From: Heliopora coerulea
Lineage: Eukaryota > Cnidaria > Anthozoa > Scleralcyonacea > Helioporidae
Direction: 5' to 3'
Length of the DNA stretch: 64,000 nt
Assembly (NCBI GenBank): GCA_030142905.1
Contig: JASJOG010000059.1
Span: forward strand, 973,001-1,037,000
In this document: positions 45,861-56,149 of the stretch, one piece after another
Layout of the letters: every line of letters starts with the position of its first letter
How positions within the stretch are numbered: position 1 is the stretch's first letter
Position numbers and translations under genes: made by a program
Notes under the pieces: generated by a model
The model's database searches: none
What the model saw: the letters and a program-made list of their open reading frames with translations, nothing else
Told to the model about the DNA's origin: nothing

Positions 45861-46328
45861 CAGTGGCATCGGTAAGGGGGTAGCACCGGGGGGCATGTGC
45901 CCCCAAATTTGTCATGCCTCTACTTGCCCCCCCCCAACTGAGATTTGTTGTTTAAAAAATTGTAATGGACTTCCTGCATTGAATATCTTTCCAAAGCCTG
46001 TTTACATGCGCGATTTTGTACGCTGCTATTGTCATTCTGGTATATGCAATAAACCCATGACAGTCTTTGCAGCATGATATCCCCATTTGATTCGCTCCGC
46101 TTTCTCAAGGATGTTCTCGTCAATTTAATACATACTCCAAGATGTATGTCAACCGCTATTGTGAACGAGCCTTTGTAGCGTAAATGAATAAATGTGAGTT
46201 GTATTGCGAATATAGTTCACCGTGGTTTCCATGTTTTTCTCAGTCGCGTCCGGACCTAAGTGCTCCCCCCAACTTATTCCCGACGAGTGGTGTGCTCCTC
46301 CAGTTCGAAATGTCTCGCGACACCACTG
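45861..46328. mobile_element. hAT-type MITE in X2
   Basis: 468 bp with ends CAGTGGCATCGG / CGACACCACTG and flanking ATCACAAA (45853-45860) and ATCACAGA (46329-46336). G/C-rich inverted runs lie just inside the left end. Orthologous insertion at 55167-55622, so it predates the block duplication. Confidence 0.75.
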
Positions 46329-46698
46329 ATCACAGAGCATTTGTTCGGCACAGAATGCTGATTCGGTTGTGTTCGCCACGGAATCGATTCCCCGTAGGTC
46401 TGGCATGACAATGCACACTCATTTTTTATTTATAAGAAACTATGTTATAAGAAACTAGTACTGAGATCGACAAAAAGTTAAGAAACTCGAGTACTGCGAC
46501 TCAGATTTTTAAGAAACTGTTCAAGTACAGTATTTATATTTTCTTCGTATGAAACTATGTACAACACGACAAAACAGTGACAACAGAAACTGTTAACTGC
46601 ACTCTGGTATATGCCCTATAGAGTCCTAAAGCGATGACGTCACGTTACCATGACGCCGAAAAACTCGGTTCTAAACAAACTCGCATTGCTTTTCAAAA

Positions 46699-47253
46699 TG
46701 GCGACGCTTTCTATCGCGTCGCTGCTTTCCTATTTTTTAGACGAAAAGAAATCGATAAAGAAGGGAGAAAATCATTGTAAGTCTCAACATGTGGAGTCAT
46801 TTAGTTATCATTAGGGAGTTTTGCGCGGAGAAGTACACGCAGGTATGAAGAAGAAGGTTTATAAAGTCACGGTGAGTTACTCTTTCGAAAGTTGTTGGTT
46901 ATATATCACAGGTTGGCGTTCGTTTACGTAACGACGACCAATGTGTAATCTTGCCACAACTTTTTTCTCCTGAAAACTTGTTTGCCATACGAATAACCTT
47001 TCATTTTAAACAATTGCAGATTTACTTGGATGAACAACAAAACATAAAAACAACCGAATGCGAATGTCCAAGAGGAGCGTTTAAATGCAGTCACGCGGCC
47101 GTCCTTTTCATTCATGGGATCTACCATCTAAGCCGTACAGACGTGGAATGTCAGTGGAGAAAGAGAAAATCCAACACATCGCTCTCAAATCAAGCGGTTT
47201 CTGAATTGTTTCCTCCGCCAAAAAATTACTGTGCTTTGCCTCGCTTTCAGTGA
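46699..47253 (+). pseudogene. SWIM zinc-finger protein of the transposon, 3' truncated
   Basis: Three apparent exons. Exon 1 starts at ATG 46699 (ATLSIASLLSYFLDEKKS) and ends at a GTAAGT near 46775. Exon 2 starts after TCATTAG near 46810 (LRGEVHAGMKKKVYKVT) and ends at GTGAGT. Exon 3 starts after TTGCAG near 47020 (IYLDEQQNIKTTECECPRG). The last exon holds a SWIM zinc finger, CECP-x5-C-x-H. In ISL2EU-type elements the second protein usually carries a YqaJ-type exonuclease after such a region, but here the frame stops at 47253 before any nuclease. Confidence 0.6.
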
Positions 47254-48351
47254 AAGCTCCTTTGTTCAGAAATGGTGGTATATTAACTGAAACTCCATGG
47301 GGGATAATGTCCTGGATAACAAATCCTTTGTCAGCAAGTATCATGTCCCTAGGGGTCAAATTTTTGAGGAGGCCTGACTCCTGCATGATGGCTTCGTCTG
47401 AAATAGATCCCGGGAAAAGCTTACTTACATAGGTTATGACACCATTTGGTGCAACACCAACAATGACTTTAAATGAATGCATTCCACGATAGGATGAGTA
47501 TGTTGCACTTTGCTGACTCATTAGTCCAAGTGCTGCAACCTCAATATCAGTGTAGTCTATGACTATACGACAAGATCCATACTGACTAAAGGATGACGGT
47601 GCTGATAGTTTGTTTTTATCCCATGAAGGAATTGAAGTCATAATATCTTTAAATAAAATTTCATGCAACACATGAATAAATGTTGTAACAATGTTAGCAA
47701 TTGTAGCAACACTACAATTAAACAACTGGGCCAAGTGTAGGTTTGTGTAGTTCTGTTTGACTTTCATCAAAGTAATAAAAATCTGGTCCTCAAAGATGAT
47801 AGATTCCACCTTCCAGCCCGCAAAATAGTTCATGGAATCTTTAAACCTTAAGGCGTGTCTCACCACAATGTCAAAGACTTCCTTTGTTGGAAGGCCAGTT
47901 TCCATTCTAATAACATCTCCTGGAAGCTCTGTCACAGTGTAGTACCTGTTCTTGTAGTGTAGTCTATCCTCTAGATTCTTTAACTCTCTTTTTGCTAGGT
48001 CCAGTTCTGCCTCAAGGATAACCTCCTGTGTTGTTTTTGGCCTTTGTTCATTCTCCTTTTCAACAGATGGTGATTCATTTCTTTGAGCCTGTTCTACCAA
48101 CTCACTTAAAGTCTTCTGCTTGGGCACAGTCTTCTTTTTCTTTGGAGGAGGTCCCCTTTGCTCAGCGAATAATTTGTCTCTGTTCCGCTCAAAAATGTCT
48201 GGGCCATTCGACTTGTTGTCTTCTCTAAAATGACAGCTACACACCCTAGAGTACTTGCCGGGCATTCTGTTTTCTCTCCTGTAGAAGGAGAATTAAGAAA
48301 TCGCCATTTAATTTGTGATCTGATGTGAGAATTACTTGATTTTTATTATTA

Positions 48352-48394
<43 letters not shown>

Positions 48395-49160
48395 ACATAT
48401 TGACACCATTTTCAAACAAAACTATATAGTTTATGTTACATACATGTATATAATGACTGTTTATACATATATCAATATTATCTTAGCATGCACACATATC
48501 AACTACATCTTAGCATGGTCTCGTTCTTGAGAAATGATCTAAAGAGTTTTCTCTACATATACACTTTTGATCTATTATTTATATATACCTGCCATTTTGC
48601 CTGAAATTTTCTCTCAGTATTATTTTTTTGAAGCTATGTATTTCTCAGTTCGATATTTGAAATCAACCATCTCTTTCAAAACAGCAAAATTGGGCCTTTT
48701 GGAATTAGGAATTTGAATTACTTGATTGAAATGTTTACACACAGACATTTTTACTAATGCAGAGTGAAAACAAATGCGGGTTCAGTTCACAGTTATATTC
48801 AAGCTTTTTCAAGGTTCATAATGCAAGGTAAAGCAAAATGCAAGAAAAATATCGTAATTAAATCACTCACAAACTAAAATGATATAAAAAACACTGCATG
48901 CGGTTGTTTAAGATATTCGTCGCTTCTACATTCAGTACAGTATTTCAAGTCGGTGAAAATAGAACATTCACTCATTTCAAACTGCCGTATTTTATGTTGT
49001 ATTCAAGCGGCAAGATAATGATGGATACCGTTACTAACCTTATCAGACGGATCCATCGTTTGTATTCGTCTTTTTCCTTTTCTGCGCTCGGAAATTTGAA
49101 GTATTTGCAAGTATGGCTCTCCGATGAATGGTTGCATGACGGGGCAAAGCAGTAGACCAT
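47108..49160 (-). pseudogene. THAP / DDE_4 transposase, two exons, C-terminus lost
   Basis: Exon 1 (49039-49160) starts MVYCFAPSCNHSSESHTCKY, the first THAP cysteines, and ends at a GTTAGT donor. The intron is 49038-48279. Exon 2 (48278 downward) continues with RENRMPGKYSRVCSCHF, the last Cys and His of the THAP zinc finger. The phase across the junction is consistent. A Lys-rich linker and coiled-coil-like stretch (about 47990-48170) precede a Harbinger-type catalytic domain, with Asp in IDYTDIEVAALGL and Asp in MILADKGF. The expected acidic residue in a HVERA-like motif is missing, because the frame runs into sequence antisense to the SWIM gene and stops at 47108. The enzyme is therefore inactive. 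Confidence 0.8.
48341..48392. repeat. (ATT)n microsatellite inside the transposase intron
   Basis: About 50 bases of ATT repeats, downstream of the THAP exon in the sense of the gene. Confidence 0.9.
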
Positions 49161-49639
49161 TTCCGTCCGTTTAGATCTATTTCTTATGACAAAAGCAATA
49201 ATTTTGAAATAGTAATTGAAATTTTCACCCTCTGTCCTTCTTAGTGGCGTCTTTTGTTGCAAAACACAGGGTTAGGAAGGGTTTTGACCTCCGGACAAAG
49301 CGATGACAAAGGCTACGTGACCTACGCGTAAGAGATAATCCGAGTTGTTTAGAACCGAATATTTTAGCGCCATGGTAACGTGACGTCACACTTTAGGACT
49401 CTATATCTGCGCAATGTCCGAAGCGAACACGTAATGTAAAAAGCTAATATTTCACTTTGGTTTCAAATTTCACTTGAAAAACTTAAGAAACTGCTCAGAA
49501 ACTTTCAGTACTCAAATTCTGGAAAAGCTAAAAAATTTTCAGTACTGAGGCCTGAGCTTAGTTTCTTATAAAAAAAAATATGAGTGTAGTCAAATTTCCA
49601 TAATTATCTTTACACGAGTTGAGAGTAGTTAACTAATAT

Positions 49640-50980
49640 GTCAAAAGTACTCCTATTTTGTGCCCAAAAACGCAGCAATACTTTCACCTCACCACAGGTT
49701 CACCTCACCACAGAACATCATTCGAAGATGATTGGCAGGAAGGTTGTGATGACGGCGACGGGGTTGGAAATATGAGGAAGCGTACATCAGAGGTACCAAC
49801 ATTTGGTTGTTTCCATCTATATAATGTATGTATGTGCTCTTTGTAGGTCTGCACGTTCAGTGGGAAATTTAAATCAACTGTACTAAACATTTTGTCTTAA
49901 CTGTGTTATATTAACTTGTTTATGAATATGTGAAACTATGAAAAATACGTTCATGAATTGATGTGATCAGCGAGCTGGTAGGAGTTCGACTTCGACTAAG
50001 TGGAAACTTGATACGTCTCGTTCAACCACAAACAACTGACAATGTATTTTATTTCTTTTGTTTTTGCCTATAAAACTCATCTGTAGCAATGTTTGCGTAG
50101 GATTTCAACAATCTGGCGACTACATCTACGAGCGTATTCGGTCTAATTTTACAGGGAGAAAGTGTGCATTCTTAGGAACAACTTACCTGCGCTTCGGTAA
50201 ACAATGAACAACAACTTAGCTGTAATTTTATCGAAAGTTTAGCAGCAAGCTAGCAGTGACGCCGACATTTGCTTATTCACGACAAAGGAGTATTCTTAAG
50301 TAGATCCGATCCAAAAAAATTTTACATTTCTCAATTTGTATTCTCTTCCATTTCGACGTACCAAAATCGAAGTCAAAGGCACGTTCACTCCGCTTCTTGG
50401 AATTCGGAATTCAACGAAAAGTGTCAAGGAACGACAAGATGGAAGATATTTAAGGCTTGCCATGGCCGGCGCGTTCGGGCTGACATTTGAACAGCAAAGT
50501 CAAGAGAAGAAAGTTTATTGTATGTCTGACCGTAAGTGTCTTCATGCGAGAACAAGTCGAAATATGAATCTACGTCTAGCTTGAGTTTTGCCAAGACACC
50601 CAACTGCTGAAATTTTATTTCCTCTGTCACAAATATATTGGGCAGGTTTCTAAACTTCTGTGAACGCCAATAATAATGATGCAGAGGCTTGTTTACGTAG
50701 AATTTCATATCATATCTAGTTTGGGAAGAAGACGCAGTCTTCTGTCTGGTTTGGTCGCCTTCCTTGAGTTATTACGATGAAGATGTAAGTGCGAAATCCA
50801 TTGTAAATGGCTAAGATGCCTTGCTATAAAACCACACATTTTAATCGTTTATCCAAAGTACTTGGTAAACAAACTGTCTAAACCGCGAAAATAGTTTGAA
50901 CATTACTAACACAAAGTAAAATAATGAGGTCTACTTAACTCCGAATTAAGATTAAAAGTTAAAGAAAGTATAGTTCATCC
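49640..50980. repeat. Downstream flank of gene C
   Basis: Nearly identical to 56150-57486 below gene D. It shares scattered blocks with the flanks of A, B and F. Minus-strand frame 50424-50708 is also open below D (56930-57214) and in part below F; coding status is unclear. Confidence 0.75.
50840..50845 (-). promoter_or_regulatory. Candidate poly(A) signal of gene C
   Basis: ATTAAA on the minus strand about 140 bases after the stop codon, in the block conserved among copies. Confidence 0.4.
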
Positions 50981-51943
50981 TTAGTATTGAGCTTTGTACT
51001 CTGGAGGAGGAATTTGAGGTTGTTGTTGTGGCGGAGCTTGTCCTTGGTTGATGTAAGGAGGGCTTTGGAAAGGAGGAGGACTCTGGTAAGGCACCGCACC
51101 ACTTTGAACCTGAGAGTTCTGCGTGGCGACAACTGTAGCTCCAGGTTGGCAAGGCTGGGTGAGGACCACGCCGCGCTGCACTGGTCTACGTGATGCCGAG
51201 GCTGCACAACAGCAACAAAAGATGGCGATGGAGACGGGAAGAACGACCACAAGAAGAACGCTAACGACAATTACAACGACGATCCACGTGGCTAAAGCTT
51301 TAGCTACGTCTTCTGAACAACTTATACAAGAGTTGAAACTGCAGCATTGACCTGACCCACCACAATCACTGTCGGTGTCACAACTTCTTCCAATGCAGGA
51401 AGATCGGCAAGTACCAGAGAAGGAACCTTTTGAGGTGCAGCAGCGTTTGTCGGAGTCACATGTAAAGCTGGAAGAACACTTTTCATAAAGAGCTTTAGCT
51501 GAACAACTTATACAAGAGTTGAAACTGCAGCATTGACCTGACCCACCACAATCACTGTCGGTGTCACAACTTCTTCCAATGCAGGAAGATCGGCAAGTAC
51601 CAGAGAAGGAACCTTTTGAGGTGCAGCAGCGTTTGTCGGAGTCACATGTAAAGCTGGAAGAACACTTTTCATAAAGAGCTTTAGCTGAACAACTTATACA
51701 AGAGTTGAAACTGCAGCATTGACCTGACCCACCACAATCACTGTCGGTGTCACAACTTCTTCCAATGCAGGAAGATCGGCAAGTACCATAGAAGGAACCT
51801 TTTGAGGTGCAGCAGCGTTCGTCGGAGTCACATATATAGTTGGAATAACACGTTTCACCATAAGCATCTGCTTGAAGTCTCTTTTCGCTCAACAAGACAA
51901 CAACAGAGAGAACAAGGACCAGACATGCACCAAACTTAAACAT
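50981..51943 (-). CDS. Cys-rich membrane protein with three ectodomain repeats, copy C
   Basis: Intact 320-residue single-exon gene. The signal peptide (1-27) is followed by three consecutive cysteine domains at about 32-85, 94-147 and 156-209, each with 12 cysteines. The period is 62 residues (186 bp). A linker SAKALYEK joins them and resembles the AKAL sequence that precedes the membrane span, showing how unequal exchange fused the end of one domain to the start of the next. Then come one membrane span (about 220-242), CCCC, and the same Pro/Gln tail ending PPPEYKAQY. The two DNA units 51321-51506 and 51507-51692 are identical, so the expansion is recent or homogenised. Each domain ends C-x4-C-x2-C rather than C-x4-C-x3-C of A and D. 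Function unknown; extra domains would lengthen the ectodomain. Confidence 0.85.
   Translation of the reverse strand: MFKFGACLVLVLSVVVLLSEKRLQADAYGETCYSNYICDSDERCCTSKGSFYGTCRSSCIGRSCDTDSDCGGSGQCCSFNSCISCSAKALYEKCSSSFTCDSDKRCCTSKGSFSGTCRSSCIGRSCDTDSDCGGSGQCCSFNSCISCSAKALYEKCSSSFTCDSDKRCCTSKGSFSGTCRSSCIGRSCDTDSDCGGSGQCCSFNSCISCSEDVAKALATWIVVVIVVSVLLVVVLPVSIAIFCCCCAASASRRPVQRGVVLTQPCQPGATVVATQNSQVQSGAVPYQSPPPFQSPPYINQGQAPPQQQPQIPPPEYKAQY
51321..51855 (-). repeat. 186-bp in-frame tandem repeat in gene C
   Basis: Units start at 51321, 51507 and 51693 (CTTATACAAGAGTTG). The first two are identical over 186 bp. The third, encoding the first cysteine domain of the protein, matches until about 51815 and then diverges toward the signal-peptide end. 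Confidence 0.95.
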
Positions 51944-52040
51944 CGTAAACTGAATGCCTTCCTACTTCCTGGAAGAATGACTAAGACATGTGAAACAGCT
52001 ACATCTGTTTAGCCTGCGAATAGACTCCACCCGATTCCAC

Positions 52041-52047
52041 TACGTCA
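52041..52047 (-). promoter_or_regulatory. CRE/ATF-like site upstream of gene C
   Basis: TGACGTA on the minus strand about 100 bases before the ATG, in the same position as before gene A. The surrounding 400 bp of upstream DNA is also shared with A. Confidence 0.2.
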
Positions 52048-52447
52048 TCAGCCTACGGTCGCTATGGAGTTGCATGAGAGAAAACGCCGACTACTCACCG
52101 AAAACTAATTGTGCCTAGCTTTCCGCCGCAACCAGACTCGTACATTTCATTTCTTCAGCAAAATTATTTACTTCGAATAGAATCTTTCTCATAAACTTTT
52201 CATCACTCAAAGCTGTGGCCAGCGACAAAGTCACCTAAATACCTCATCAATTATTCATACAGACTAGCCGTTTCTTACAGAAAGTGAATTGCTGCGAGGT
52301 AAGAATATCCAAGTTAAGAGACAACGTCTCTACGTCTGGAATGAGTTCATTTTTAAGAGCCTTTAGGTACATGAGGTCTCCATGTTTGAGGATCTGGTCG
52401 ACTGTGAGGGTCGTCTACGGACGAACTGCCACTGATTGAGCAAACAA

Positions 52448-52823
52448 CAAGGACGAAAAACTCATCAAAGAACACTGTCTTTCTCTTGAAATATCTCACT
52501 AAATCGTTCGTGACTTGATGAATAGTTCCATTAACGAGTAAAGTTGAGTTGGACATTACAAGACACTTACCCAACACTGACGAACAAACTGAGCTTCTGC
52601 GTGCAATGAGGGACGTACTACCTGCCGCTGACCATACTGTTACAAGAGCTCAAATTAAAATTATTCCGACATATCGAAATCTTCAAATCCAAAATTTTGC
52701 TGATATTCGAGCACATAGTAGCCCAACTTTAGTTGCAAGATTAGTATTGCCGCTCGCCTAATGGCTCGTTGCATCAGGTATCGTTTTTATTGTTATTCTT
52801 TGTGTTTTACCTTCTTGTAGCTC
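52448..52823 (+). repeat. Duplicated block X3, 5' part
   Basis: Same start as X1 and X2 and uninterrupted. At about 52620-52700 it shows the site used by the LINE in X1. Confidence 0.7.
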
Positions 52824-53895
52824 AATGGACACGTCAGTCGAAAGCTTCGACGTGATCAATAACACAGACCAAACGAATATCCCCCAGCCTGCCTCCGGGA
52901 ACCAACCAGACAGGCCATCGGGCTAAGTTGTCGCGCTGTTATCGTCAAGGCACGATGACATCATAGCTCAAACAAATGCTCTTATTTCGCGACTAATCAC
53001 ATCGCTTGAATCAAACCGTAGCTCAACTTCAAAGTAAGTCGAGCAGACCCCAAAGAGGGTTACCACTACCGATCAAGAATCGTAGGAATCAGCCCCAAAG
53101 AAGGCCAGAAAGGTCCCAAAGACAGGGCAGCGAGTGAGTGGTAAAGATCACGCTGACGTCGAAGCCAGTGGCCGAGCTGACCCAGAACACCTCGGACGAA
53201 GCAGGCCCTCGAATTTCAAAGAAACTGGCCAAGATTATCAGTAAAAATATTGAGCCAGAGTTTGATGTCGACAAACTCAAAAACATTATCAAATCCTACA
53301 AGCGACCTTGGAATTGTGATCAATTATATGTCCCCAAGGTTAACCCTGAAATATTGTCAAACATCCTGGCCCGTACATGAAAAGCTGACGTAAAAGTCGC
53401 TAATTTACAAGACTTATTGCTCAGGGGCATCTCTACTATAATGATGACACTAAATGAGCTTTTGCAATGTGATGCAAACAAGGGCAAAATAAATCTACAA
53501 GAAGTTGCTACAAAGTTTATCGATGCAGCAGCCAATATGGGACATGTGGCCAAGGAGTTATCTTTTAACTGTAGAGAGGCCTTACGAACCTTTCTTCACA
53601 AGGATTTTAAGCAGATCTGCCTGCTCCCGAGCCGTTAAAGTGGAGCACATGTTGTTTGGTGATGTCTGCCAAGATTCAGCAATTTAAAAACACCAGCAGA
53701 GTTGTTGGAACTGTTACGGGTCCAGAACGATCAGGCAATCATGGCCCTCATTCTGAATACTCTAGACATAATATACAAAATCCCGGACCTTTTTTTATCC
53801 CAGCGAGGGAGGAACCAGTTTCCTCCCAAACGGAACTTTCAACCCCAGTCGAAAAGAAATTTCAGAGGACCCAGCTAGGCTGCAGCCTGAGGTAA
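52824..53895 (+). pseudogene. DIRS-like gag remnant, block X3
   Basis: Pieces at 53138-53380, 53417-53638 and 53656-53895 parallel those of X2, including the TGA between LART and KADV. The N-terminal piece begins MDTSVESFDVINNTDQ. It is closer to X2 than to X1, sharing the deletion that joins PEHL to the GRSRPSN region. Confidence 0.55.
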
Positions 53896-54230
53896 ATACC
53901 TTTCCCAATCTTGTTAAAAATAAACTTGTTCCTTAGTCGAAGAATAAAGATTAGAGCCAAGCCCAAAATCCTAAAGTGGAACATGTTAAGTTGAAATTTC
54001 AGTTTAATTCTAACTAATGCATCGTGCTATTTTTTAGTTTGGACTTACGTTTTCAAACCGTTCTTTTAAGAACGCAGTAGATATTTATTGTATTTCCATT
54101 CGCCATGGTATCGGCTAGTCTCACAACTCTGTTTACAGATAAATCTCCTTGAATTTTTAAATTTTACTAATGTGCGCCACCGAAATAGGGTGGGGGAAAA
54201 GGTAGGCATGAAGACCGGTAGGGGGTAGCG

Positions 54231-54634
54231 TCGCCGCTAGAACTTAACCACTGAGACCAGGTAACCGAGTGGAGACTGGGACTGGTAAATTAAGTATTTT
54301 ATTTACCTGACGACGTTTTGGAAAAAGTCTTTAGTGTTTAGGTTAAAATGTCACCAAGGATAACATGTCAACGGTTAGAATTAGGGTTAGGATTAGTGTT
54401 AGGATTAGAGTAAGAGTTAGGATTAGGAACCTAACCGTAATCCTAACCCTAATACTAATTCTAATCCTAATCCTAACCATAATATTCAGCATAATTCTGA
54501 ATCTTAGGACCACTGACATTTCAGAATTACCCTGAATCTTAGATGAGAGGATATCAAGTAAATAAAATACTTAATTTTCCAGTCCCAGTCTCCACACGGT
54601 TACCTGGTCTCAGTGGTTACTTTCTACTGCCGAC
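54231..54634. mobile_element. Telomere-like foldback element, complete (X3)
   Basis: 404 bp, arms and TTAGGATTAG / CTAATCCTAA core as in X2, with only scattered differences. Confidence 0.75.
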
Positions 54635-55166
54635 CTAACAAGATTCTTTGGTGAAAGTTCAACCAACATGGCTGCCATGACGTCACGTGCACACCACCTA
54701 TAGTTAACGAAATTGAGCAGCCCAACATTAAAATGTTGCTGCCACAGAAAGGAAGACCCAGGACACTCGAGTACAATGCTCGGCTCGTGTACCACTCGAG
54801 TGACATGTAAAACACTCGCAATGGTACTCGATCCGCGTGGTCGACATTTTGCGAGTAATTGAACTTGGCCGTTTAAAAGATGTTATGAAGTCAGTCGGTT
54901 AATTCATTCGAGGCGGGAGCTCTCCCTTTGACGAGTAAAATCGTCTGGCGTTAGCCAAAGTAAAATAATAGAAGTCTTATGCCGCTGGGAAAGATTTAAG
55001 GGTCGTAGTTGCTTAGTCATATTTCAACGTTTTGAAAAGACCCAAGCCGTTTCAGCTTTGCAGACTGGATCCACATGTTTCAGCTGACTTCAGTCCGTTC
55101 ATATTCTGCCTGGTCAGGCCACAGTCTCGTCCCCAGAAAACTCGTTCGTTGAGGTCAGATCACAAA

Positions 55167-55622
55167 CAGTGGCATCGGTAAGGGGAAGCACCGGAAGGCA
55201 TGTGCCCCCCCAAATTTATCATGCCTCTACTTGCCCCCCCCCAACTGAGATTTGTGGTTTAAAAAATTGTAATGGACTTCCTGCATTGAATATCTTCCCA
55301 AGGCCTGTTGCTATTGTCATCCTGGTATATGCAATAAACCCATTACATTCTTTGCAGCACGATACCTGCGTTTGATTCGCTCCGGCTTCTCCAGGATGCT
55401 TAGTTTAATACATATTCCAAGATGCATGTCTATCGCGAGGCACAAAATCGCTATTGTGAACGGGCCTTTGTAGCGTAAATGTATAAATGTGCGTTGTATT
55501 GCGAATATGGTTCACCGTGGTCTCCATGTTTTTCTCAGTCGCATCCGAATCTAAGTGCTCCCCTCAACTTATTCCCGACGAGTAGTATGCTCCCCAGTTC
55601 AAAATGTCTCGCTACGCTACTG
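55167..55622. mobile_element. hAT-type MITE in X3
   Basis: 456 bp with perfect 8-bp duplications ATCACAAA at 55159-55166 and 55623-55630 and CAGTGGCATCG-type ends. The exact duplications confirm the hAT assignment of this and the X2 copy. Confidence 0.8.
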
Positions 55623-55709
55623 ATCACAAAGCATTTGTTCGGCACAGATTGCTGATCCGGTTGTATTCGCCACGGAATCGGTTCCCCGTAGGTCTGGCAT
55701 GACAATGTA

Positions 55710-56070
55710 CACTCATTTTTTATTTATAAGAAACCATTTTATAAGAAACTAGTACTGAGATCGACAAAAAGTTAAGAACTTGAGTACTGCTCAAGTACAG
55801 TATTTATATTTTCTTCGTATGAAACTATGCACAGCACGACAAAACAGTGACAACAGAAATTGTTAACTGCATTCATACACTGCCCAATATCTGCGCAATG
55901 TCCGAAGCGAACATGTCGTGTAAAAAGCTAATATTTCACTTCGGTTTCAAATTTCACTTGAAAAACTTAAGAAACTGCTCAGAAACTTTCAGTACTCAAA
56001 TTCTAGAAAAGCTAAGAGATTTTCAGTACTGAGGCCTGAGCTTAGTTTCTTATAACAAAACAAATGAGTG
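55710..56070. mobile_element. 361-bp MITE with TA target duplications
   Basis: TA at 55708-55709 and 56071-56072; ends CACTCATTTTT / AAATGAGTG. It contains AAGAAACTAGTACTGAG words in both orientations, which make it strongly self-complementary. TA duplication suggests a Tc1/mariner-type relative. The ISL2EU insertion seen in the X2-side copy is absent here. Confidence 0.75.
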
Positions 56071-56149
56071 TAGTCAAATTTCCACAATTATCTTTACACG
56101 AGTTGAGAGTAGTCGAAATGTAATGTGTCAAAATGCTCCTAATATGTCA

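Larger units (their letters stand above)
46620..49402. mobile_element. ISL2EU-like (Harbinger-related) DNA transposon
   Basis: 2783 bp with terminal inverted repeats of about 55 bp beginning AGAGTCCTAAAG and including GACGTCACGTTACCATG and CGGTTCTAAACAA. It is flanked by the dinucleotide AT on each side. Two convergent genes are present: a spliced SWIM-finger gene (plus) and a spliced THAP-transposase gene (minus). An internal deletion where they meet (about 47190-47260) removed the ends of both. The block at 55,880 is the empty paralogous site. Confidence 0.85.
46415..49587. mobile_element. TA-flanked MITE split by an ISL2EU-like transposon
   Basis: Ends CACTCATTTTT... and ...TATGAGTG match the complete 361-bp copy at 55710-56070. 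Internal direct and inverted AAGAAACT / AGTACTGAG words are shared. The 2.8-kb transposon sits inside it. Confidence 0.75.
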
